From NCBI RefSeq assembly GCF_001707885.1, contig NZ_MASS01000016.1, positions 22,354 to 86,353 on the forward strand: 64,000 bases of DNA, given 5' to 3'. The position numbers and the translations under genes were made by a program. The stretch's first letter is position 1; each line of letters starts with the position of its first letter. Below are positions 18,365-26,153 of the stretch, in pieces. This DNA comes from Desulfosporosinus cupriresistens (lineage in GTDB: Bacteria; Bacillota; Desulfitobacteriia; Desulfitobacteriales; Desulfitobacteriaceae). The notes below the pieces were generated by a model. The model was not told the origin of the DNA, did not search any database, and saw nothing but the letters and a program-made list of their open reading frames with translations.

Positions 18365-18873
18365 CAGCCTCTTCCTCCTTTGCCCGGGTTTCCCTGGTAG
18401 ATTTTACGGAAACCTTTCTTCGCTCGGTATAAAAGACTGTCTACTGCCTGTTGAGTTGTTCCTAAGATTTCGGCAACTTCTCCAGCACTAAAACCTTCGA
18501 TCAAGCGGAGTTGGATAACATTGACCTGTTGAGGGGAGAGCTTTGCCAAGGCCTCTCCAACACTGAGAAGGGTTGTCCATGACTCACTTTGATCGGACTC
18601 CTGAGACAGAGGCATAGGTATTTCTTCTAAAGGTATCACTGGGATGCGTTTATGGCTCCGATAATAATCGGCGATCTGATGGGTAGCAATTTTTAAGGCC
18701 CACGATTTCAGAGCGGTTTTCCTTTCTATACTAGGTAAACCTCGCCATGCTTTTACAATAATTTCGGCTGCCACATCTTCCACATCCGACTTAGGCACGC
18801 GGATCGAAACAAATCGGTAGATCAAAGGAAATAATAGTTCATAGATCTCATCAAAGGACGAATCGGCCTCCAC
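18364..18873 (-). CDS. ECF-type RNA polymerase sigma factor
   Basis: A 169-residue sigma-70 family protein with region 2 (LLFPLIYRFVSIRVPKSDVEDVAAEIIVKAW, ALKSWALKIATHQIADYYR) and region 4 (LSPQQVNVIQLRLIEGFSAGEVAEILGTTQQAVDSLLYRAKKGF), the helix-turn-helix that reads the -35 box. Start is GTG 18873 downstream of AAGGAGG. It is the first gene of a two-gene operon with the DUF4349 membrane protein, suggesting control by an extracellular or envelope signal. Its regulon is unknown. Confidence 0.88.
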   Translation of the reverse strand: MEADSSFDEIYELLFPLIYRFVSIRVPKSDVEDVAAEIIVKAWRGLPSIERKTALKSWALKIATHQIADYYRSHKRIPVIPLEEIPMPLSQESDQSESWTTLLSVGEALAKLSPQQVNVIQLRLIEGFSAGEVAEILGTTQQAVDSLLYRAKKGFRKIYQGNPGKGGRG

Positions 18874-19173
18874 CTCGTCGTCAGCCTCCTTCCTTCTCGC
18901 TGCATACTCTTAATCTCTGCATATTGTAACGAAACCATCACATTGTCCATTTAAGATAGGTATGGCGTTACTATTTCTATAGACGTATCTGAAACGCCTT
19001 TTCTGATGGGGTTAATTGGTGAAATTTTAAAAACGAGAATTTTGTCTTGCATAACCTTAGTATGAAGGCAAACTAAAAGAGGATCGCATAATGTCATATT
19101 AGACAAAGATGTCATCCTCCTACAGTGTATCATTTTTGAATTCTGTATCTGGACAGGGTACTGAGTAACCAAT
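18874..19173. other. Intergenic region, nothing recognised
   Basis: About 300 bases between the cardiolipin synthase stop and the sigma factor start, both read leftwards. It should hold the sigma operon promoter. I see no gene, strong hairpin or repeat. Confidence 0.5.
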
Positions 19174-20604
19174 CTATAAAAGTGGTGATAACAAACGGGC
19201 ACTTGATTCTTTCCAGCGTTCCAAGGCAGGACGGGATCGAAAGGCCTGCAGGTCAAGCTCGCTACTGTCTTTAAAGTCCTGCTCAAAATCTAATCTTAGG
19301 CGATCAGCCAAGGACTGATCATATATAAAAGCGCAGATCTCGAAATCAATAAAAAAGCTCCTATTATCCATGTTAGCAGATCCTACAGAAGCGAGATGAT
19401 TATCTATAAGGAAGATCTTAGCATGCAGGGTTCCTTTCATGTATTGAAAGATCTTTACGCCTGCTTGAAGTAATTCTAAAAAATAGGAGCGCATTGCCCA
19501 AAACGTCACTTTATGCTCGGGGATGCCCTGAACAATAAGTCGCACGTCAAGACCGCTCAGCGCTGCTGTTTTTAAGGCCATAATCAGGCTTTGATCTGGG
19601 ACAAAATAGGGTGTTTCAATGTAGACGCTGTGCTTAGCCATTGCAATTGCGTTAAAGAAACCCTGCAAAATCGACGCCCAGTTGGAATCTGGGCCGCTCG
19701 CACTGATTTGAACAGGTAAAACATCATAATCATTGATCTGGGGGAAATACTGGGTACCTCTAATCTTTTGATGGGTCACAAAAAACCAATCATTGAGAAA
19801 AATAGATTGCAGGCTATGGACTGCTTCCCCTTCCAATTTTAGATGAGTGTCCCGCCAAAATCCTAGTTTAGCGTCGCGAGACAAGTACTCATCCCCAATA
19901 TTGAGTCCCCCCATAAAACCTATACATCCATCAACAACTACAATTTTGCGGTGATAGCGGATGTTGAGCTTAGATGTTAAATAAGGAAACCGAATCGGAA
20001 AAAACCATTCAGCCTGAATCCCGGCTTGCCGCATACTGCGGACAAAACCCCCAGAAACTGAAACACAGCCCATTCCATCAAGCAGGACGCGAATTTCTAC
20101 CCCATCTGTTGCTTTACGAGATAAAATTTTCAAAACATCTGCGCCGATTTCATCGTCTTTAAAGATATAGTAGCTGAGATGGATGTGATGTTTAGCTCCT
20201 TCTAAGGCATTAAATAACGCTTGAAATTTCTCTCCTCCGTTTAAGAGAATCTCAACTTGATTATGAACAGTCATGGAGGCGAAGCCATTGTTCAAGAGCA
20301 GACTGGCCAGTTTTTTTTCTGAGTCATTATTCGCTAGAGGTAAAATATCTTCCTGATTGGAGTCGCTTTGCTGCTGGTGAACCATTCTGGCCAATCGATT
20401 ATCGGGGATATGTTTCTTATGAAATAATTGTCCCTGAGTTTTTTTGCCGAAGACTACATATAAGATGAATCCTAAGATAGGGAGAAGACCGAGCATACAG
20501 AGCCAAGCAACTGTTTTCCCTGGGTCTCGATTTTCCAAGAGTATCACCTTGCCAATAAGTATCACCTGCATGATGCTTAAAACCAGAAGACTAAACCAAA
20601 CCAT
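19174..20604 (-). CDS. cls: Cardiolipin synthase
   Basis: A 476-residue phospholipase D superfamily enzyme that joins two phosphatidylglycerol molecules into cardiolipin at the membrane. Two N-terminal transmembrane segments (VWFSLLVLSIMQVILIG and VAWLCMLGLLPILGFILYV) are followed by two HKD motifs: YHRKIVVVDGCIGFMGGLN and LHAKIFLIDNHLASVGSAN, each with the catalytic His and Lys. Length matches Bacillus-type ClsA. The start ATG 20604 follows GGCGGAG. A second, broken copy of part of the gene lies at 24981-25100. Confidence 0.92.
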   Translation of the reverse strand: MVWFSLLVLSIMQVILIGKVILLENRDPGKTVAWLCMLGLLPILGFILYVVFGKKTQGQLFHKKHIPDNRLARMVHQQQSDSNQEDILPLANNDSEKKLASLLLNNGFASMTVHNQVEILLNGGEKFQALFNALEGAKHHIHLSYYIFKDDEIGADVLKILSRKATDGVEIRVLLDGMGCVSVSGGFVRSMRQAGIQAEWFFPIRFPYLTSKLNIRYHRKIVVVDGCIGFMGGLNIGDEYLSRDAKLGFWRDTHLKLEGEAVHSLQSIFLNDWFFVTHQKIRGTQYFPQINDYDVLPVQISASGPDSNWASILQGFFNAIAMAKHSVYIETPYFVPDQSLIMALKTAALSGLDVRLIVQGIPEHKVTFWAMRSYFLELLQAGVKIFQYMKGTLHAKIFLIDNHLASVGSANMDNRSFFIDFEICAFIYDQSLADRLRLDFEQDFKDSSELDLQAFRSRPALERWKESSARLLSPLL

Positions 20605-20826
20605 GATATCTCCGCCTATCTATACCGACTTAGCAATTCCAATCGATAATACAAAAGCTTTCGTTATTTGCATTATCAAAATATCATGCCACTGTTTAGT
20701 ATGCACGGTTTTAGCAAGTTTTAGATATCAGGGTCGTAATCGACTGTAGTATGATTCTATAAATGACAACTCCAAAATGCTAACTTCTAACTGACAGTGA
20801 ATTCTGGAATTCCAGTGACAAATAGT

Positions 20827-21554
20827 TTAAGGAAGCGACACTAGATTGCCGGAAGCGTTCCAGTTATAGTTTGTTGTTACTCCGTCAACAATTTTACTTT
20901 TTCTCAACCCATCGTGGTAATACGAATAGGTAGCAACCAAGGTGCCGCCTACTATTTTATTCACCTGAATTAACCTGTTCTCTGTTATCGTATTTGTAGC
21001 TATTGGTTCCGTCACTGGTCAAATTTCCATTACTATTATACGTGTATACGTGAATCCATTAGTGGTTATTTGGTTGGATTCATCGTAGGAATAGGTTTTA
21101 ATCCCTTTCTTGGTTAAGTTTCCTATAGCGTCATAGGTATAATATTCTGTTACTTTGCTGCCGCCAACGGGAGTATTCGACCAACTTTTTAGTCTGTTAA
21201 AATTGTCATATACTCATGCACGCCAGCCCATGAGGTAACCTTTGGAGATACTCCCATCGGCATTATAACTATGTTATAATAGTTTTTATCGGGAAATTGG
21301 GAGTCTTGTATTTGAGTACACCAACCATTCCCTTGATAAAGGATCGTTTTCTTGACATTCGTCCCCGGATACTGGATTTGGAATAAGCGACCATTTTCAT
21401 CGTAGTTAAAATAAAGGGTATTTTCATCCGGTAACGTAACTGACCTAAGCTTGTTATCGCTTCGGTACTGGTAGTTAACAGCACCTGTGTTGAACCTTTG
21501 TTGGTACCTGTTTCCTTCAACAAGTTGTTGTTTTCTTAGTGCAAACTTGTACAC
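20827..21554 (-). pseudogene. RHS/YD-repeat protein remnant
   Basis: The minus strand carries RHS-type repeats in at least three frames: FNYDENGRLFQIQYPG near the 5' part (21189-21554), YYTYDAIGNLTKKGIKTYS and TTNGFTYT in the middle (about 21030-21180), and YSYYHDGLRKSKIVDGVTTN followed by WNASGNLVSLP and a stop in the last part (20827-21015). Frameshifts separate the pieces, and there is no secretion signal or toxin tip, so this is decayed. Intact RHS proteins are large secreted or surface polymorphic toxins or wall proteins. Another piece lies at 25961-26153. Confidence 0.75.
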
Positions 21555-21731
21555 AAACCCTTGATGTTCCTAAGATGCTGTCAAGGATGAGTTATACTTA
21601 TACTTTCGAAAAAAACAGAAAGAAAGACCAGCAGATTTAGTTTCCTTCTGGCCTAAAGAAAGAGACTATTCACTTATACATCTCGTGATCTAACGAATAT
21701 CTGTAAGTTGTGAATTTCTCGTGAAAAAAGG

Positions 21732-22043
21732 ATGTATCAAAGCTTGTGTTGCGGTCTTGTTTCAGCTTTCGACTTGCTCGCTTCGGTAGGCCACAGCGGG
21801 ATGAAGCGCGTCCAGGAAGCTGAGCAGACAGGGGCGGAATGGTTGGTCACCAACAGTGCGGGTTGTGGCTCGCAGTTCAACGCCACCTGTCACGCCATGG
21901 GTACGCAAGTACAACAAATGGACTTGACCGAGCTCGTTGCCCGATGCTTGGGGATTCCAACCGTGGATCCGGCCCAGTGTGTGGAATTGCTTAAAGACAG
22001 TGTCATATCCCCAATTGTTGTGCCGGCTGAGGCTAGTAAATAG
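21732..22043 (+). pseudogene. 5'-truncated CCG-domain (heterodisulfide reductase B/D-like) fragment
   Basis: About 100 codons resembling the last cysteine-rich domain of HdrB/HdrD/GlpC-type iron-sulfur oxidoreductases: CCGLVSAFDLL, then RVQEAEQTGAEWLVTNSAGC, then FNATCHAM and a C-terminal DLTELVARCLGIP. The normal N-terminal ferredoxin part and first CCG domain are absent, and the ATG at 21732 touches its only purine-rich stretch (AAAGG), so it is most likely a remnant rather than a working gene. A terminator follows at 22077-22112, consistent with its being the true 3' end of a former gene. Confidence 0.6.
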
Positions 22044-22076
22044 TACCTTTCCTTATCTAACTAAATGTACAGAAAA

Positions 22077-22112
22077 AAACCAAAGGCCCTCTCAAGTGAG
22101 GGTCTTTGGTTT
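22077..22112 (+). terminator. Terminator-like hairpin before the Crp/Fnr gene
   Basis: AAACCAAAGGCCCTC pairs with GAGGGTCTTTGGTTT around a short loop (stem has one mismatch). A run of A precedes and a T-rich end follows, so it may work in both directions. Confidence 0.7.
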
Positions 22113-22216
22113 AGTCAAACTTACTACTGCGAAATGGAGCGAATAAAATCTTCTAAAAAGAAAATAGCCATTTTGTTTTATGTTTAAATCATGAAAGAGA
22201 GGGGTGAAATTGGACC

Positions 22217-22897
22217 GTGTTTAATAATAACTTATATATTATAAAAAACATTCGCTTGTTTCCCACGGATGTTATGAGGGATATGCTGGAAAAAGGAGAA
22301 AGGGTTTTTTTCGGAAAAGGGGAACACGTTATTACCCCTGGAATGTTAATACAATCTGTTTATCTCGTAGAGACGGGCAATGCAAGTGTATACAAGCTTC
22401 ATATTGATGGAAAGGAGTGTATTCTGGGATTAGTATCCCCAAGGGAGTTTGTAAATCTTTTAGATACTTTCTCTAGCAAGGAAACTACTATATTTTGTAA
22501 GGCTTTAACGGATCTATCCATTGTGAAAATACCAAAACAAGAAATTATAACAATTGTTAACGAAAATCCTACTTTGGCCATTAATCTATTACATTTCTTT
22601 TCGGAGCGGTACCAAGAAGTAATCGAGGTTTTAGAACAGGTGGCCTACGGTAAAGTGGAAGAAAGGTTAATTTTCTTACTTCGCAAACTGGCTGACCCTT
22701 TAGAAGGTGACGGAGACTGGTATCCTTTGCCGGTTTCCATAACGCATAGGGATTTAGCGGGTATGATTGCTTCCACCAGGGAAACAGTGACCTTATTGCT
22801 AAATAAATTACGGCAGGAAAACACCATTCGAATCGATAACAACAGAATCTGGATTTACTTAGACGAAACTCGATTAACAAAGTGTAATATTTGTTAA
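22217..22897 (+). CDS. Crp/Fnr family transcription regulator
   Basis: A 226-residue protein with an N-terminal cyclic-nucleotide-binding-type beta barrel (FGKGEHVITPGMLIQSVYLV to LTDLSIVKIPKQEI), a long dimer helix, and a C-terminal Crp-type helix-turn-helix (ITHRDLAGMIASTRETVTLLLNKLRQENTI). The four-Cys pattern of oxygen-sensing Fnr is missing (Cys are only at internal single positions and in the C-terminal KCNIC), so the ligand is unknown; in this bacterial group related regulators sense small organic molecules, as CprK does. The GTG start at 22217 follows GAGAGGGGTG. It lies directly upstream of an OsmC gene and an MFS gene that it may control. Confidence 0.85.
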   Translation: MFNNNLYIIKNIRLFPTDVMRDMLEKGERVFFGKGEHVITPGMLIQSVYLVETGNASVYKLHIDGKECILGLVSPREFVNLLDTFSSKETTIFCKALTDLSIVKIPKQEIITIVNENPTLAINLLHFFSERYQEVIEVLEQVAYGKVEERLIFLLRKLADPLEGDGDWYPLPVSITHRDLAGMIASTRETVTLLLNKLRQENTIRIDNNRIWIYLDETRLTKCNIC

Positions 22898-22969
22898 TAA
22901 GGTAAGCCTCCTTACATACATGGAGCTTCCCACATGCTAACCTTTAAAAGGAGAGGAGATGAGCTTACA

Positions 22970-23461
22970 ATGAATAATATTGACTTTAACATGTTAACGC
23001 AAACTATGAGTGCAATGAAGGTGGACCAAAATCTAGCCATAAAAAAATGGGTTGCGAAGATCCACTGGGTAGATGGCGTACAAAATCAAGTGGGGATAAG
23101 GGAATTTACCCCATTTGAAATGGATCAGCCAAAGCCTATGGGCGGAATGAATAAAGCCCCAAACCCTGTAGAATATTTAGTAGCTGCTGTAGGAGGATGT
23201 TTTGCAATAACCTTTCAAGTGTTAGCGAGCCAGCAAGGGATAAAGCTGGAGAATGTAGATGTCACAATTGAAGCCGATTTAAATGCCGCGGTGTTTTTAG
23301 GGATCGAGGAGGGCGATGGCGGGATTTTAAATCCGGTTATTACTTTAACGGTGGAGACTTCCGCGAGTAAAATACAAGTAATGGAAATTGCGAATATTGC
23401 CCTTCGAAAATCGCCGGTTTTGGCAAGTTTAAAAACGAAAGTAAATCTAGTAATACAGTAG
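22970..23461 (+). CDS. OsmC family protein
   Basis: The start is taken as ATG 22970 (MNNIDFNML), 11 bases after GGAGAGGAG; an upstream in-frame ATG at 22934 has no binding site. The 163-residue product has the OsmC/Ohr fold elements: a beta strand region ending in the PNPVEYLVAAVGGCFAITFQVLA helix with one conserved Cys, then NVDVTIEADL and the C-terminal SPVLASLKTKV. OsmC proteins reduce peroxides with a Cys pair; only the first Cys is evident, so it may be one of the non-peroxidase YhfA-like members. It follows the Crp/Fnr gene by 72 bases. Confidence 0.8.
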   Translation: MNNIDFNMLTQTMSAMKVDQNLAIKKWVAKIHWVDGVQNQVGIREFTPFEMDQPKPMGGMNKAPNPVEYLVAAVGGCFAITFQVLASQQGIKLENVDVTIEADLNAAVFLGIEEGDGGILNPVITLTVETSASKIQVMEIANIALRKSPVLASLKTKVNLVIQ

Positions 23462-23552
23462 ATACTTGTAAATAGGTCACCTGATCTGCCGGGTGGCTTA
23501 TTTTCTATTGCACGTACGGGTCCTTGTCGTGAAGAACCATCTGGCTTTAAAG

Positions 23553-23586
23553 GAGATCTATAGGATAATAAGCCATTATAGATCTC
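23553..23586. repeat. Inverted repeat between OsmC and MFS genes
   Basis: GAGATCTATA (23553-23562) and TATAGATCTC (23577-23586), perfect 10-bp arms with a 14-base loop. It could be a regulator site or an attenuating hairpin in the leader of the MFS gene. Confidence 0.45.
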
Positions 23587-23656
23587 ACTTACAAAATAAC
23601 GTGAATAAATCGCGATTGTCGCTTAGGTGATAGACGTTTAATAGGAGTCGTAATAG

Positions 23657-24877
23657 ATGGATGAGTACTTAAATCGAAACAGACTTTTATGGACATTATC
23701 AGTTGCACAATTTATGGTTATGCAAATCTGGTATAACTTTTCTGCTGTTCTATCTCCGCTAAAACAGGCGTGGAATATAACTAACTTTCAGGCAGGCGTT
23801 ATAATCTCTACCTTTCAGTTAGGTTATGTCATCGCGGTTTTCTTTTTTAGTGTATTAAGTGATAGACATAACCCACAGAAAATTTTTATCTTTGGAGCCC
23901 TCGTTACAGGAATTTCAAGTTTGCTTTTTGCTTTTTGTGCAAATGGATTTTACAGTGCTTTGCTTTTAAGAACGCTTGCTGGGATAGGAATGGGTGGAGT
24001 TTACGTTCCCGGTATGAGGTTACTTGCTGGAGTTTTCCCACCCGAATCTAGAGGAAAAGCAATAGGCTTTTATGTTGGTTCCCTTGTTGTCGGTTCGGGG
24101 GCCTCACTGCTTTTATCAGGTATATTGGTAAAAATCATCAGTTGGGCTACGCTGATTACCATTACTTCTCTGGGGGCACTGTTCGGGGCTTTTTTAGTCT
24201 ATCAGATGGGTGAAGTGCCCCTCAATGCTGTCAAAGTTGAATTGAGTTGGGGCCAAGTTAAAAAGGTTTTGTCTCGGCCCAATCTATTATTAAATTTAGG
24301 TTATATGGGACATATGTGGGAACTTTACGCCATGTGGCCATGGATCGCTCCTTTTTTGGTAGCAATGTTTAAATTTCATGGGTATTCGACTCAAGACGCC
24401 CAGATGTATGGCAATATCATAGGGGGACTAAGTGTCATTATAGGGAGTATTGCGACTTGGACGGGGGGATTTTTCTCTGATCGAAAAGGAAGAATAAAAA
24501 GTATCCTAGTTTTCTTAGTCGGGAGTATTTTTTGTTCGTTTATCATTGGATGGATGAGTGAATGGTCGATTTATGCGGCTTCAGCGATAGCCATTTTGTA
24601 TGGTTTCTTAGTCATCGGAGATAGTCCGATTTTTTCAACGGCGATAACAGAACTTGTGGATTCAGAGGTTACAGGGCTGGCTTTAGGAATTCAGTCGGTG
24701 ATGGGCTTTGGAGTTACAATAATAGCTCCCGGTGTTTTTGGGTATTTAGTTGATAAAACACATTCTTGGGGTATTGCCTTTGCCTCTTTAGGAATAGGTG
24801 CACTCATCGGCCCATTGGCACTGCTATCATTAAGGAAACTCCCTGAGAGCTATAGGATGGCGGAAGGAAAGCAGTAA
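23657..24877 (+). CDS. Major facilitator superfamily transporter
   Basis: A 406-residue membrane protein with about 12 hydrophobic segments. The loop between segments 2 and 3 carries a motif-A-like SDRHNPQK, and its second-half counterpart is FFSDRKGRIKS. TLAGIGMGGVYVPGMRLLAG and FPPESRGKAIGFYVGS resemble the segment 4-5 region of the anion/organic-acid MFS branch. Substrate unknown. ATG 23657 follows AGGAGT. The gene lies after the Crp/Fnr and OsmC genes and may be part of the same response. Confidence 0.85.
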   Translation: MDEYLNRNRLLWTLSVAQFMVMQIWYNFSAVLSPLKQAWNITNFQAGVIISTFQLGYVIAVFFFSVLSDRHNPQKIFIFGALVTGISSLLFAFCANGFYSALLLRTLAGIGMGGVYVPGMRLLAGVFPPESRGKAIGFYVGSLVVGSGASLLLSGILVKIISWATLITITSLGALFGAFLVYQMGEVPLNAVKVELSWGQVKKVLSRPNLLLNLGYMGHMWELYAMWPWIAPFLVAMFKFHGYSTQDAQMYGNIIGGLSVIIGSIATWTGGFFSDRKGRIKSILVFLVGSIFCSFIIGWMSEWSIYAASAIAILYGFLVIGDSPIFSTAITELVDSEVTGLALGIQSVMGFGVTIIAPGVFGYLVDKTHSWGIAFASLGIGALIGPLALLSLRKLPESYRMAEGKQ

Positions 24878-24903
24878 GAGCTAAAGTTAGTACTCGGCGG
24901 AAC

Positions 24904-24946
24904 TTGTCGTTCCGCGAAGGTACCTGGAACTTACGCGGAACGACAA
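24904..24946. repeat. 13-bp inverted repeat after the MFS gene
   Basis: TTGTCGTTCCGCG (24904-24916) and CGCGGAACGACAA (24934-24946) with a 17-base loop, 27 bases after the stop codon. No T run follows; it may end the transcript or be debris of the rearranged segment. Confidence 0.55.
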
Positions 24947-24980
24947 TAAATGACGGCTCACCAGCATGTTGCGTCGAGTA

Positions 24981-25100
24981 GCACTGATTTGAACAGGTAA
25001 AACATCAAAATTATTGATCTGTGGGAAATACTGGGTGCCTTGAATCTCTTGATGGGTCACAAAAAACCAATCATTCAGAAAAATAGATTGCAGGCCGTGT
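24981..25100 (-). pseudogene. Fragment of a second cardiolipin synthase gene
   Basis: About 120 bases closely match cls bases 19700-19819 in the same orientation, with roughly ten scattered substitutions. The minus-strand translation reads GLQSIFLNDWFFVTHQEIQ then GTQYFPQINNFDVLPVQIS, against SLQSIFLNDWFFVTHQKIR in the intact gene. Nothing on either side continues the match. The preserved reading frame and conservative changes suggest that a diverged paralog was once here rather than a very recent copy. Confidence 0.8.
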
Positions 25101-25237
25101 GTTTAGTTCTGGTCTTCTCTCATTCGGCAATATTTACCTTTTCATGGTATAATAATATCGTCAAATTTATAGGCAAACAAAGAAAACTTGGCTGGCGTGC
25201 GAAGACACTACAATATCGAATAAAGGAGAGTGTTATT

Positions 25238-25816
25238 ATGCTAGTACCCCAAGAAGAAAGACAATACACGTATGCAGACTACCTATCATGGCCTGAAGAT
25301 GAAAGAGTAGAAATTATTGATGGTGTTCTCTATATGCAAGCAACCCCTTCACCAGAGCATCAGGAGATATCAATGAATTTATCTACTCAGATTTCAGTCT
25401 ACTTAAAGGGAAAACCTTGTAAAGTTTATGCAGCCCCATTCTCTGTTAGGTTAACTAAGGGGGACGAAAAGAAAGACGAAGACATAAAGAAAGTTTTTGA
25501 GCCTGACATTACTGTCGTATGTGACAAATCTAAAATTGATAAACAAGGCTGTAAGGGTATACCCGACTTGATAATTGAAATTATTTCTCCATCTTCGATT
25601 AAACTTGACAGGGTTACCAAGTTTAATCAGTATGAAAACGCTGGAGTTATAGAATACTGGATTGTAGAGCCAGAAGGTAAGATTGTAAGTGTATTCTTAT
25701 TGCAAAGCAACGGTAGATACGGTAGGCCAGAAATATACACAGAAGAGGAAAAAATAACCGTATCAATATTTCCAGATTTAACTGTAGATTTGAGTACGGT
25801 GTTTCCTTCTATTTAA
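25238..25816 (+). CDS. Uma2 family (DUF820) endonuclease-like protein
   Basis: The frame is open from 25040, but that part reads backwards through the cls fragment; the real start is ATG 25238, after AAAGGAGAG, giving a 192-residue protein starting MLVPQEERQYTYADYLSWPE. Family features are VEIIDGVLYMQATPSPEHQ, VYAAPFSVRL, FEPDITVVCD and GIPDLIIEIISPSS, which include the PD-(D/E)xK-like acidic and Lys/Gln positions, then YWIVEPE. Uma2 proteins have a restriction-endonuclease fold, occur in many copies in some bacteria and have no settled role. It sits alone among gene fragments, as expected for a mobile or accessory gene. Confidence 0.85.
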   Translation: MLVPQEERQYTYADYLSWPEDERVEIIDGVLYMQATPSPEHQEISMNLSTQISVYLKGKPCKVYAAPFSVRLTKGDEKKDEDIKKVFEPDITVVCDKSKIDKQGCKGIPDLIIEIISPSSIKLDRVTKFNQYENAGVIEYWIVEPEGKIVSVFLLQSNGRYGRPEIYTEEEKITVSIFPDLTVDLSTVFPSI

Positions 25817-25917
25817 AAAAGTTAATAAAGATGGGCAACACATTATCATAATAGATACATATTGTTTGTTTTATAACCACAATATTTGCGAAAAGAGCAT
25901 AAATATATAACAAAAAT

Positions 25918-25954
25918 GAAGAGCGGTTCCACCATAAATGGTAAACCGCTCTTC
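25918..25954 (-). terminator. Terminator at the end of the cobalamin operon
   Basis: GAAGAGCGGTT (25918-25928) pairs with AACCGCTCTTC (25944-25954), extended by an inner ACCAT/ATGGT pairing. Read on the minus strand it is followed by ATTTTTG, so it should stop transcripts coming leftwards from cobD through the RHS fragment. It may also affect the end of the plus-strand Uma2 gene. Confidence 0.7.
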
Positions 25955-25960
25955 TACTTA

Positions 25961-26153
25961 TTAGTGGCGTGGGTTTTCCCAGGGGTATGGGGCATCTGTT
26001 AAGATGAGGTTATTGTCTTCATCGTATCTGTAGTAAGTATCGATAGTAGCCTGATCATGGACATGGATTAGGCGGTTTAAGTCATCGTAACCGTAATTGA
26101 TATGGTGACCTAACGCATCTTGCGAATGAGTTAAGTTGCCATGAACATCAAAA
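25961..26153 (-). pseudogene. RHS-repeat C-terminal fragment abutting cobD
   Basis: On the minus strand a 60-codon open stretch reads FDVHGNLTHSQDALGHHINY, GYDDLNRLIHVHDQ and YYRYDEDNNLILTDAPYP and then stops at 25961. These are RHS/YD repeats. The fragment has no start of its own; its 5' end runs into the last codons of cobD in another frame. Together with the remnant at 20827-21554 it marks both ends of a rearranged segment. Confidence 0.75.

Noticed and set aside
25040..25237. N-terminal extension of the Uma2 protein
   Set aside because: The first part is the reverse complement of the cls fragment, and a good start with AAAGGAGAG is at 25238.
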